Below, in pieces: positions 26,542 through 33,871 of a DNA stretch of 64,000 nt. Source of the stretch: Crossiella equi (GTDB lineage Bacteria; Actinomycetota; Actinomycetes; Mycobacteriales; Pseudonocardiaceae); contig NZ_JAGIOO010000001.1 in assembly GCF_017876755.1 (NCBI RefSeq), positions 7,549,786-7,613,785 of the forward strand. Direction: 5' to 3'. Each line of letters opens with the position of its first letter. Position 1 is the stretch's first letter. Both the position numbers and the translations under genes were made by a program. The notes beneath the pieces are model-generated. The model was given only the letters and a program-made list of their open reading frames with translations, was not told the origin of the DNA and ran no database searches.

Positions 26542-26555
26542 GTGATCTATGTCAC
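26542..26555. promoter_or_regulatory. Crp-type palindrome GTGA-N6-TCAC
   Basis: GTGATCTATGTCAC keeps both half-sites of the Crp/Fnr consensus TGTGA-N6-TCACA core. It lies 76 bases before the start of gene B in the gap between the two paralogues, and a Crp/Fnr gene heads the same operon. One such 8-base match is expected by chance in a window of this size, so the location is the stronger evidence. Confidence 0.5.
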
Positions 26556-26596
26556 GCTCACGGTGTCCTAACCCGTATGCCGACGGCAGAGCAAGA

Positions 26597-27397
26597 TCAC
26601 TGTGGCTGTGCGTGGCCGCCGTTGGCGGAACGCGGCCCCGCCGCGTGCCCGGCCAGGCCCAGCCCGTACCGCTCCAGCAGCCGGGACAGCTGGCTCAGGA
26701 ACAGCTCCCGGCTCGACGCGTCCAGCCCACCGGTCAGATCGGACACCGCCTCGGCGAAGGTGGCCGTACCGGGCGTTCCGCCACCGGCCGCGCGCACCCA
26801 GTGGTCCAGGTCCGCGATCACCTCCGGCTCCTGGGCGCGGTCCGGGTTGCGGGAGAGCCACCAGGCGGCCGCGCTGCCGGTGTCCCGCAACACCTTCTCC
26901 TGGAAGAACGCCGCGCGCTCCCGCTCCAGCGCGGACTCCAGCCGCCAGACCTCCTGCGCCACCAGCAGCTGCCGGTACTTCTGCGTCTGCTCCAGCGCGC
27001 CGTCGGCAATGGACAGCGACAGGCCGAGCGCGTGCGCCCGCACCCGGCCGGTCGGCTCCGGCAGGTGCTCGCCCAGCTCCGCGGTCAGCCGGGTGGCCAC
27101 CGACACGTGGTACCCGGGGAAACCCTGCGAGGTGACGGCGGCGGCCCGGTGGAACACCGAGTTCAGCGCCAGGCTCTCCAGGTCCGGGTGCGGTGCGATG
27201 TCGGGCAGCGGCTGCCAGGCCACCCGCCCGGACAGCACGAACTCCACGCCCTGCACCCGGCTCGGCAGGTGCCAGTCGCCGATCTCCTTCACCTGGAACG
27301 GCATCGGCGGCGGCAACAGCGCCGGGCGGGGCGCGCTGCGCAGCAGGGACGCGAACTGCCCGAGGCAGCCCTTCGGGGCGGTGGGCTCAGTCATCAT
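26597..27397 (-). CDS. Uncharacterised protein A, possible SPFH/band-7-like fold
   Basis: This 266-residue protein starts at ATG 27397 (a second ATG follows at once) with GGAGGAGCAGG before it. The start overlaps the STAND-like gene by 11 bases. It is paralogous to gene B, sharing the FHRAAAVT strand/helix junction, a long charged helix (LESALERERAAFFQEK) and LRDTGSAAAWWLSRNPD. The C-terminal 60 residues form extra helices. No signal peptide or membrane helix is seen. The tight coupling suggests it acts with the STAND-like protein, possibly as a scaffold or adaptor. Confidence 0.5.
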   Translation of the reverse strand: MMTEPTAPKGCLGQFASLLRSAPRPALLPPPMPFQVKEIGDWHLPSRVQGVEFVLSGRVAWQPLPDIAPHPDLESLALNSVFHRAAAVTSQGFPGYHVSVATRLTAELGEHLPEPTGRVRAHALGLSLSIADGALEQTQKYRQLLVAQEVWRLESALERERAAFFQEKVLRDTGSAAAWWLSRNPDRAQEPEVIADLDHWVRAAGGGTPGTATFAEAVSDLTGGLDASSRELFLSQLSRLLERYGLGLAGHAAGPRSANGGHAQPQ

Positions 27398-29393
27398 CCT
27401 GCTCCTCCATCGCGTACTCGATCAGCCCGTCGATGACACCCAGCACCCATTCCCGTTGGGCCACATCGACTTCCTCGTCCGGGTCCTCGGTCCAGCCGAC
27501 CGTCACCCGCCGCAGCACCGCCTGGTACCGCACCTCACCGGCGCACGCCCGCACCAGCAGCCGCAGCTTGTCCACCACCCAGTGCTCGTCCACCGAGGGC
27601 TCCTCGACCAGCCGCAGCCAGGCCCGCACCGCCACCTCGACCTCCTCGGTCGGCCCCTGTCGGAACAGGCCGAGCCACCCCTCGCACAGCAGGCCGGGCA
27701 CCCCGGGTACCGCCCACAGCGCCCCCGCCCCGTCGAACAGGGCCGGGGGCGCGGTCAGCGCGGTGAAGGCCAAGGTGTTGCCCGCCACCGCGTGCCCGTT
27801 CGCCAGCGCCTTCACCACCCGGGTGAGCAGGGACAGGCGGGTGCCGGTGTCGACGGCGAGCTCGGCCAGCGCCCGCACCGCCTCCGCGACCACCTCGGGG
27901 TCCTGGTGCGCCACCAGGTTCTGCAACCGCACCACGGCCAGCTCCGGGTACGGCTCGCGCAGCACCTGGAGACAGGTCGCGATGAGCACCCGGGCCAGGT
28001 TGGGCGGACTGGTGGTGCGGGTGGACCAGTCGTAGAGCATCTGCCGGAACCGCGCGCCCGCCCCCGGGTCGAACACCGCCAGCCGCAGCACGGTCAGCGC
28101 CAGCGGCACCACCCGGGGATCGCTGGACTCCGCCCAGAGCCGTGACAGCACGCGCAGGTCGGCGTCCTCACCGGTGGCCAGGGCCAGCTCGGTGAACCGC
28201 TCGGCCAGCCGCAGCCGGTCCGCCGCGCCGAGCCGGGTGCGCGGCAGCCGTGGCACCCGCTCCACCCACCGGGTCAGCTCCGGCCGCAGCCCGGGGTGTT
28301 CGCGCCAGACGTGGCCGAGCACGGCGTGCCCGTAGGCGAGGCGGGTGAAGGTGACGCGGTCGTGCCGCACGTCCGCGCCCACCTCGGCCAGCCGGTCGCC
28401 CAGGGCCCGACCGGCCAGGCGGTGCGGTTCGTCCACCAGGGGACCGGTGTTGGCCAGCAGCTGCTCGCACGCGTGGTGCACCGCCTCCGGCCGCGCGCCC
28501 TCCAGCAGCGCGGCGGCCAGCACCAGGGCCCGCCACCGGGGCTCGGGGTGGTCGCGGAACTCCTTGGCCAGCTCCTCGGCGTAGTCGCGGTAGGCGGCCA
28601 GCGCCAGCTCCAGGGCCGCGGCGAACCCGCGCGTGCGCCGCTGGGCGGCCAGGACCAGGTCGGCCAGCCGGGACAGCTCGCGCGCCGGGTGGTGCAGCAC
28701 CGGGCGCAGGCGCTCGTCGGCGAGCTCGGCCGGGCCCACCTCGGGCAGGTGCCGGGCGAGCAGCCGGTGCCGCTGCTCCCCGGTCAGCGCGACGACGGCG
28801 ACCGAGCGGGCCAGCCAGGTGTCCAGCACGGCCGCCCCGCCCTCGGGCAGGACGACCGCGAGGCGGCAGCCCAGCTCCCGCGCCCGGCTCACCAGGGTGC
28901 GCAGCAGCTGGTCGGCCTCGGCCACCGCCGGAGGGTCCACAGTGGACAGGTCGAGCAGCACGCGTTCCCCGGCCTCGAACCCGTCGGGGTCGAACAGCCG
29001 CTCGGTCCCGGCCGACAGCTCGCGCACCCGCACCTCGGCACGGCCGGTCAGCGCCAGCACCGCGGCGGTGCGGCGGCCGGACCCGTCGGCCCCGGCCACG
29101 AACACCACGTGGTGCTGGGCGAGCCGGGTGACCACCTCGCCGAATCCCCTCGGTTCGACGAAGCGCTCCCGCAGCCAGCCGAGGAGCTCGGCGGACAGCC
29201 AGCGGCGGCGCAGCTCGTGCCCGTCGCCGGTGGTGAGCAGGCCGTGCACGGTGACCTGGGTGAAGTGCTGCTCGACGGTGGCCGCGCTGATCTCGGCGAA
29301 GATCTGCTGCCCGTCCCCGGTCTGCGTCGGGCCCGACGGCGCGGTGATGACCGTGCCACCGACATCGCCGATCTCCCCGATGTCGCCGGTCAT
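27387..29393 (-). CDS. STAND-like ATPase with N-terminal shared Gly-rich motif
   Basis: The 668-residue protein starts at ATG 29393, overlapping the cyclase-like gene by 4 bases (ATGA). Residues 10-31 carry a motif (DVGGTVITAP...QTGDGQQI) almost the same as that near the end of the cyclase-like protein. An NTPase domain follows with VVFVAGADGSGRRT (Walker A position 101-109, with Arg in place of the usual Lys) and Walker B-like RVLLDLSTVD. Residues about 230-660 are all helical repeats. The layout (N-terminal adapter motif, P-loop NTPase, helical superstructure) is that of STAND/NLR-like switches. The Arg for Lys may mean weak or no ATP hydrolysis. Confidence 0.6.
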   Translation of the reverse strand: MTGDIGEIGDVGGTVITAPSGPTQTGDGQQIFAEISAATVEQHFTQVTVHGLLTTGDGHELRRRWLSAELLGWLRERFVEPRGFGEVVTRLAQHHVVFVAGADGSGRRTAAVLALTGRAEVRVRELSAGTERLFDPDGFEAGERVLLDLSTVDPPAVAEADQLLRTLVSRARELGCRLAVVLPEGGAAVLDTWLARSVAVVALTGEQRHRLLARHLPEVGPAELADERLRPVLHHPARELSRLADLVLAAQRRTRGFAAALELALAAYRDYAEELAKEFRDHPEPRWRALVLAAALLEGARPEAVHHACEQLLANTGPLVDEPHRLAGRALGDRLAEVGADVRHDRVTFTRLAYGHAVLGHVWREHPGLRPELTRWVERVPRLPRTRLGAADRLRLAERFTELALATGEDADLRVLSRLWAESSDPRVVPLALTVLRLAVFDPGAGARFRQMLYDWSTRTTSPPNLARVLIATCLQVLREPYPELAVVRLQNLVAHQDPEVVAEAVRALAELAVDTGTRLSLLTRVVKALANGHAVAGNTLAFTALTAPPALFDGAGALWAVPGVPGLLCEGWLGLFRQGPTEEVEVAVRAWLRLVEEPSVDEHWVVDKLRLLVRACAGEVRYQAVLRRVTVGWTEDPDEEVDVAQREWVLGVIDGLIEYAMEEQDDD

Positions 29394-30262
29394 GGCTTGT
29401 GCCCGCGCTTGTCGACGGTGTTGCTGATCCCGCCGCTGACCCGGAAACCCTGGCCGCTGATCTGTTGGCCGTCCCCGGTCTGCACCGGTCCGTCCGGCGC
29501 GGTGATCACCGTGCCGCCGACGTCGCGGACGCGCCCGACGGCCCCTCGGCCGCCGGGTGCGGCGGGAGGCTCCGGTGCGGGCCCGGCCGCGTCCTCGGCC
29601 TCGGCGACGGGCGCGGGTGCCGGGAACAGGCCCTCGGCCAGCACCTCCCCGGACTGGCGCGGCAGGTACAGGTACCCGGTGCTCTCGTACTGCTTCACCC
29701 GCACCGGCGCGGGGTGGAACTCGGCGGCCCGCAGCGAGCAGTACCCGGCGGCGACCACGTCGGTGAACACCCGCTCGGACAGGATCGCCGCGACGAAGGT
29801 GATGGTGGGGTTGGTGCGTTGCAGGAGGGCCTTGAGCGGGGCGGCGTCGACCAGGCGGTGGGCCTCGACGCGGCTCTCGCCCTTGCCGTCGCCCAGGGCG
29901 TTGCGGCCGGAGTCGGTGAGCGGGCCCACGGTCAGGCTCACGCGCATGCGGACCGGGTTCATCGCGGCCCGGCCCACGGCCATGGCGTGGCGGTCGGCCA
30001 GCTCCTCCTGCAGGCCGGTGAGGTACTCGCCGATCAGCAGCGGCAGGTGGCGCGTGGAAAGGCCCAGGGTGTAACCGTCGCCGGTGCTGTCGTGGAAGCT
30101 CACCTCCTCCCACAGGGCGCCGTGGCCGATGCGGGTGAAGGTGTCCCGCAGGACCACGGGCACCGACTCGCTCAGGCCTTGCTGGTCGGCGCCCGGTTCC
30201 CGGCTGTAGTCCTTGATGTCCACGACCAGTACCGCGCGGTAGGGCGGCAGGGGCTTGTTCAT
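29390..30262 (-). CDS. Class III nucleotidyl cyclase-like protein with C-terminal shared motif
   Basis: The 290-residue protein starts MNKPLPPYRAVLVVDIKDYS. Asp15 in VVDIKDY and Asp62 in STGDGY match the two metal-binding Asp residues of class III nucleotide cyclases. MRVSLTVGPL and the later GESRVEAHRL resemble the second half of that fold. The purine-selecting Lys of KTIGDG-type motifs is Asp58 here, so the product, if any, may not be cAMP. A Pro/Ala linker leads to the motif DVGGTVITAP...QTGDGQQI at residues 247-268, repeated in the STAND-like neighbour. Crp-type palindrome and crp gene are directly upstream. Confidence 0.6.
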   Translation of the reverse strand: MNKPLPPYRAVLVVDIKDYSREPGADQQGLSESVPVVLRDTFTRIGHGALWEEVSFHDSTGDGYTLGLSTRHLPLLIGEYLTGLQEELADRHAMAVGRAAMNPVRMRVSLTVGPLTDSGRNALGDGKGESRVEAHRLVDAAPLKALLQRTNPTITFVAAILSERVFTDVVAAGYCSLRAAEFHPAPVRVKQYESTGYLYLPRQSGEVLAEGLFPAPAPVAEAEDAAGPAPEPPAAPGGRGAVGRVRDVGGTVITAPDGPVQTGDGQQISGQGFRVSGGISNTVDKRGHKP

Positions 30263-30320
30263 GCCCGCAAGGTTCGGCGGACCGTCGTGTTCGAACTGTC
30301 CAGAAGTACACAGAACGAAT

Positions 30321-30334
30321 GTGACCCGGGTCAC
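30321..30334. promoter_or_regulatory. Crp-type palindrome GTGA-N6-TCAC
   Basis: GTGACCCGGGTCAC, within the longer TGTGACCCGGGTCACT, is an exact palindrome. It overlaps the stop codon of the Crp/Fnr gene and lies 58 bases before the cyclase-like gene. It is the likely binding site of the adjacent Crp-like protein and marks an internal promoter. Confidence 0.6.
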
Positions 30335-30975
30335 TCCGGGATGTGGATGCGGTCCCGGAAGCGCACGGGGTCGGCCACCACCACGTGCGGGCCCGGTCCG
30401 AGGATGCCCTCGGCACGCAGGTCCCGCACGACCTCGGCCACCTTGCTGCGGGACAGGCCGAGCGCGTCGGCCAGCTCCTGCTGGGAGAAGGGCACCCGCA
30501 GCGGGTCGGCCACCTCCGGGCCCGCCAGGGCCAGTGCCCGCTGGATCAGGCGCGCGATCCGCTGCTCGGCCCGGAAGTGGATGAGCTGGCGGCGGAAGCC
30601 CACGCTCTCCGACAGCTTCGAGGTCATGTACTCCCCGACGGTGAAGGTCAGCGCCCGCTCCTCGCAGAAGCGCCGGAACGCGGCCAGGGGGACCCGGTGC
30701 GCGTGGCAGTCGTCCAGGGCGGTCACCGTCGCGCTGCGGGTGTGCCTGCCGGGCGCCTTGAACAGGCCCAGCTCGCCGACCAGGTCACCCCGGCCGCGCA
30801 TGGCCACCAGCCCCTGCGTGCCGTCCTCGCCCAGGTGGTGCACGGTGATGCGGCCACTGGCCACCACGAACACCTCCTCGCCGAGCTCGTCCTGCCGCAC
30901 CAGCACCGCGCGCCTGCGGTACAGGCGGCTGGGCCCGAGCTCGGTCAGCTCCCGCCACGCCCGCTCGTCGACCAT
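30331..30975 (-). CDS. Crp/Fnr family transcriptional regulator
   Basis: This 214-residue protein has an N-terminal cyclic-nucleotide-binding domain whose phosphate-binding cassette looks intact: GELGLF with Glu68, and RSAT with Arg80. A dimer helix (about 110-140) and a C-terminal winged HTH (FSQQELADALGLSRSKVAEV) follow. ATG 30975 has AGGGGG 9 bases upstream; ATG 30996 is an alternative (221 aa). There are no Fnr-type cysteines. It probably binds a cyclic nucleotide and controls the cyclase-like/STAND operon through GTGA-N6-TCAC sites at 30321 and 26542. Confidence 0.85.
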   Translation of the reverse strand: MVDERAWRELTELGPSRLYRRRAVLVRQDELGEEVFVVASGRITVHHLGEDGTQGLVAMRGRGDLVGELGLFKAPGRHTRSATVTALDDCHAHRVPLAAFRRFCEERALTFTVGEYMTSKLSESVGFRRQLIHFRAEQRIARLIQRALALAGPEVADPLRVPFSQQELADALGLSRSKVAEVVRDLRAEGILGPGPHVVVADPVRFRDRIHIPE

Positions 30976-31056
30976 CGTCTGGAACCCCCTGTGCATGCCC
31001 TCATGCCTACCTCGTGCGCCCTGCCGGGCGGTGCGGGATCAACCAGGTTCGCCCGC

Positions 31057-31326
31057 ATGGATGCGGAGCGGGTGGAGGATGTGCGGCTGGCGGTGTACCG
31101 GGCGTTCGCCGAGCGCGGCATCGTGCCCGAGGTGGGCGAGCTGGGCTGGCCGACGGTGAGGTCGCGGCGGCCCTGCGACGGCTGCACGAGAGCCGGGACC
31201 TGGCCCAGCGGTGGCGGCTGGTACGCCGGGCGGCTGGAGCGCGGGTACCGGCGGCGCGAGCCCGCGCGGGCCGCCGGGTACTTCCGGGAGGTCGGGCTCA
31301 GCGGGCCGTTCTGGGGACTGCACCAG
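31057..31326 (+). pseudogene. Alkylmercury-lyase (MerB-like) family remnant
   Basis: The frame from ATG 31057 reads DVRLAVYRAFAERGIVPEVGEL, the N-terminal helices of alkylmercury-lyase-family proteins. The expected continuation (GLADGEVAAALRRLHESRDL) is in the +1 frame. The first frame then shows the family C-terminus, GWYAGRLERGYRRREP and YFREVGLSGPFWGL. The central catalytic part with the cysteines is missing, so this is an internally deleted, frameshifted gene. No stop codon remains before the convergent gene at 31327. Confidence 0.6.
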
Positions 31327-32526
31327 TCACGCGGACTCCCGGGAGAACCCCTCCAGCACGGCCTCCACCACCGGCGAGGACTCGAAGGCGCGGGCCACCC
31401 GGCGCAGCCAGGCCAGCTCACCAGCCAGGTCGGTCACGCCCTCGGCCGGGGACAGCGGTGCGGCACCGGTCGTGCGGTGCCCGTCGGCCTTGTCCCGCAA
31501 CGCCATCCGCAGCCGCGCGGCCTCCACCACGGCCGCGTGCTCCTCGCCGGTCAGCCCGGCCTCGTCGGCCAGCCGCCGGGCCAGCTCCGCCACCGCCGGG
31601 TCCAGCCAGGGCCGCAGCGCCAGCTCGCCGTCGCGGATCTCGATCACCCGCCGGTACAGCCGGAACGCGGTGCCCGGCCGCCGCCAGGCCCCGGCCAGCG
31701 GGTCGACCAGGGCGATGTCGGGCTCCGCGCGGTACAGGGCCGCCCACAGCGGGGCCAGCTCGCGCAGCGCGCGCCGCCGGTCCAGGCCACCGAACCACTC
31801 CGACACCCGCGGTCCCCAGCCGGGCACCGTCCAACCGGTGATCTTGAACAGCGCGGCCAGCGCGATGCTGGCCTGCACCACCGGTTCCCACGGCTGCCCG
31901 GTGTAGGCGAACAGCCCGGCGACCAGGTCGGCGGCGCGGCCGGCCGAGTAGACCAGGCCCAGCGCGGAGGAGATCGCGGCCAGCCGCAGGCCCAGGCGCA
32001 GCCAGGTGCGCCCGGCCACCTTCGCGTAGCGCCAGCACAGCCGCAGCACGTCGGCCTGGCCGAGGGTGTACGCGCCCAGGTAGAGCACCAGGTACACCTG
32101 GTAGAACGGCGAGCCGACCAGCGCGAGCACGTAGTCGTGGTCCTGGGTGCCGGTGGCCAGCGCGAGCGCGTACAGCACGGCCATCGCCCCCAGCACCAGG
32201 CCGTAGAGCCACAGCCGCAACCGGATCCGCGGCCACACCCGCGCGGGCGGCCCGGACCAGCCGAGCACCACGGCCAGCTGCGCCGCGGTGAGCACGATGA
32301 CCAGGCCCTGGTTGAGGATCCCGCCGATGTTGGGGACGCCGAGCGCCCGGTCCACCCACGCCCACACCGGCGCGGTGAACAGCGTGTAGGACACCGCGAG
32401 CGTGGCGAAGACCGCGCACAGCGCGAGCAGTCCGGGCTCGCGGGGGTCGCGGCGCAGCGCGGGCAGCTTCGCCAGCAGGGCGAGCAGCGCCAGCCCCGCC
32501 AGCAGCGGCGGCAGGTACCGCACCAC
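31327..32526 (-). CDS. MAB_1171c-like putative membrane transporter
   Basis: GTG 32526 (or GTG 32523) begins a 399-residue protein with seven predicted N-terminal membrane helices (about 1-225). A cytoplasmic C-terminal part follows, with FRLYRRVIEIRDGELALRPW and LARRLADEAGLTGEEHAAVVEAARL, the hallmark of MAB_1171c/DUF6545-type proteins. These are regularly encoded after an XRE regulator and an ImmA/IrrE peptidase, as here, with 10 bases between the stop of the peptidase gene and this start. The transported compound is unknown; some relatives sit beside signalling or toxin-antitoxin loci. Confidence 0.8.
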   Translation of the reverse strand: MVRYLPPLLAGLALLALLAKLPALRRDPREPGLLALCAVFATLAVSYTLFTAPVWAWVDRALGVPNIGGILNQGLVIVLTAAQLAVVLGWSGPPARVWPRIRLRLWLYGLVLGAMAVLYALALATGTQDHDYVLALVGSPFYQVYLVLYLGAYTLGQADVLRLCWRYAKVAGRTWLRLGLRLAAISSALGLVYSAGRAADLVAGLFAYTGQPWEPVVQASIALAALFKITGWTVPGWGPRVSEWFGGLDRRRALRELAPLWAALYRAEPDIALVDPLAGAWRRPGTAFRLYRRVIEIRDGELALRPWLDPAVAELARRLADEAGLTGEEHAAVVEAARLRMALRDKADGHRTTGAAPLSPAEGVTDLAGELAWLRRVARAFESSPVVEAVLEGFSRESA

Positions 32527-32536
32527 GGCGTCCAGG

Positions 32537-33106
32537 TCAGCTCACCTGACCGGCCAGGGCGCGCTCGATGCGGCGCACCAGCTCGGCGGCCTCCGGCGGC
32601 ACCGGCCGCACGGGCTCGGCCCGCCACGAGCTGGTGCGCTGGATGACCAGGGAGGCGATGATCTCGGCCTGCTGCTCCTCCACCGCCGAGTAGCAGCCCC
32701 GCCCGAGCACCCGGCGCACCATGCCCGGGTCCAGGGAGGGCAGCAGCAGCCGCGAGGCGTCCTCGGACAGCACCGGGGCGGCGTGGTGGTCGCAGAGCAG
32801 GTGGCCGATCTCGTGCAGCACGATGTGCCGCTGGTGCAACGGTGAGGTCTGGGCCTCGTAGAAGATGTAGTCCACCGGGTCGGTGGCGATCCACAGCCCG
32901 CACGGGCCGCCGGTGGGCAGGCTGATCGGCGCGAGCAGGATGGGCCTGCCACGCGAGTCGCCGATGCGGTCGCACAGGGTCTGCAGGTCGAAGGGCTCGG
33001 GCAGGTCCAGCCCGTGCACCACCGCCGCGCAGTCCCGGTACACGCTCGGCAAGTCAGCGCCGCCTCCCCGCCTGGCGTCCCGCCGACGCCACCTGGCGAT
33101 CCTCAT
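32537..33106 (-). CDS. ImmA/IrrE family metallo-endopeptidase
   Basis: The 189-residue protein carries the zinc protease motif HEIGH in HIVLHEIGHLLCDH (about residues 96-109) and a downstream EEQQAEIIASL that supplies the third ligand Glu. ImmA/IrrE proteases cleave XRE-type repressors to switch on mobile elements or stress genes. The XRE partner is encoded directly upstream and overlaps by 4 bases (ATGA). ATG 33106 is chosen for that overlap; the ribosome binding site is weak, as expected for coupled translation. Confidence 0.85.
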   Translation of the reverse strand: MRIARWRRRDARRGGGADLPSVYRDCAAVVHGLDLPEPFDLQTLCDRIGDSRGRPILLAPISLPTGGPCGLWIATDPVDYIFYEAQTSPLHQRHIVLHEIGHLLCDHHAAPVLSEDASRLLLPSLDPGMVRRVLGRGCYSAVEEQQAEIIASLVIQRTSSWRAEPVRPVPPEAAELVRRIERALAGQVS

Positions 33107-33576
33107 TCTGCCGGGGAGCCATCCGGCCGGGCAGGGCCGTCCGTCTCCTTCAGGCGCCTGGCCTGCTCCACGGCGGCCCCGATCAGGTCGAGCAGCTCGG
33201 GCAGCGAGGCGGTCTCCATCGCGCCGGGCGTGGTGGCCCGCAGCGCGACCTTCTGCGCGCCCGCGTCCTTGAGCCTGCTCAGCAGCCCCAGCTCCGCGCG
33301 CGTGCGCTCGGCGATCTGCTCGTCGACGAAGTAGCCGATGGGCACGCCGAAGAACGCGGCCAGCGTGGCCATGGTCTCCACCGTGGGGTTGGCCCGGGGC
33401 GAGAGCAGCGCGTAGATGCCGGACTGGGACAGCCCGGTGCCCGCGGCCACGTCCGCCGGGCTGTGCGGCCCGCCGGGGTGGTGCTCCAGCAGGTACCGCA
33501 GACGTTCGACGAAGGCGGACCGCGCGGCCGTGCCGCCGTCCGACGCCCGCTGGCCAGGCACTTCCCGTTCCTCCAC
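33103..33576 (-). CDS. XRE family transcriptional regulator
   Basis: GTG 33576 has GGAGGAGG 6 bases upstream. The 157-residue protein has an XRE helix-turn-helix (about 25-80, SPADVAAGTGLSQSGIYALL and TMATLAAFFGVP), then YFVDEQ and a C-terminal helical part. It is probably the substrate of the ImmA/IrrE peptidase coded next to it and represses the three-gene operon. An AGTGGAA-N15-TTCCACT repeat in the promoter is a likely operator. Confidence 0.85.
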   Translation of the reverse strand: MEEREVPGQRASDGGTAARSAFVERLRYLLEHHPGGPHSPADVAAGTGLSQSGIYALLSPRANPTVETMATLAAFFGVPIGYFVDEQIAERTRAELGLLSRLKDAGAQKVALRATTPGAMETASLPELLDLIGAAVEQARRLKETDGPARPDGSPAE

Positions 33577-33600
33577 GACCCACCTCCTCCGGTGCACTGA

Positions 33601-33629
33601 AGTGGAAACTAGCACTAAATTGTTCCACT
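33601..33629. promoter_or_regulatory. Probable operator of the XRE operon
   Basis: AGTGGAA (33601-33607) and TTCCACT (33623-33629) are exact inverted copies separated by 15 AT-rich bases, 25-53 bases before the XRE start. The position fits autoregulation. Confidence 0.5.
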
Positions 33630-33696
33630 GTGTTGCAACCGTGCTCCATTTGACCCTAAGCTGCGATGCGAAGGGCGCTGCAGCACCAGGGCCCGG

Positions 33697-33766
33697 ACGG
33701 CAAGGGGCAGCACGGGGCACCAAGCGACTGGGGGTCGCTTGCGTGCACGGGCTGCCCCTTCGCCGT
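33697..33766. other. Long imperfect hairpin, possible structured RNA
   Basis: Nested complementary arms fold into one long stem. ACGGC pairs with GCCGT across a single bulged C, AAGGGGCAGC (33702-33711) with GCTGCCCCTT (33751-33760), and GCAC with GTGC. The innermost pair is CAAGCGAC (33721-33728) with GTCGCTTG (33734-33741), leaving a 5-base loop. No gene is adjacent in the right place for a simple terminator. It could be a small RNA, an attenuator or a remnant of a mobile element. Confidence 0.4.
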
Positions 33767-33823
33767 TGCCCGGCCGGTGCTCAGAACCCGTGTGGAGGAA
33801 GGAAAAGACCCCAGACATGCGCG

Positions 33824-33871
33824 AGGTCGCTGGCCGGGACCTAGGGGGGAGGAAGTCGCGGCCAGCGACCT
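33824..33871. repeat. 12-bp inverted repeat
   Basis: AGGTCGCTGGCC (33824-33835) and GGCCAGCGACCT (33860-33871) are exact inverted copies with a 24-base spacer that contains CCTAGG. It lies in the same non-coding region as the long hairpin. Function unknown. Confidence 0.4.

Noticed and set aside
27387-30416. One large protein of 1009 codons covering cyclase-like and STAND-like genes
   Set aside because: The upstream part of that frame is out of register with the cyclase-like gene, and the ATG at 29393 with the 4-base overlap gives a better start.
33697-33871. tRNA or known riboswitch at the hairpin region
   Set aside because: The fold is one long stem; no cloverleaf, no anticodon arm with conserved bases, and no riboswitch consensus I know.
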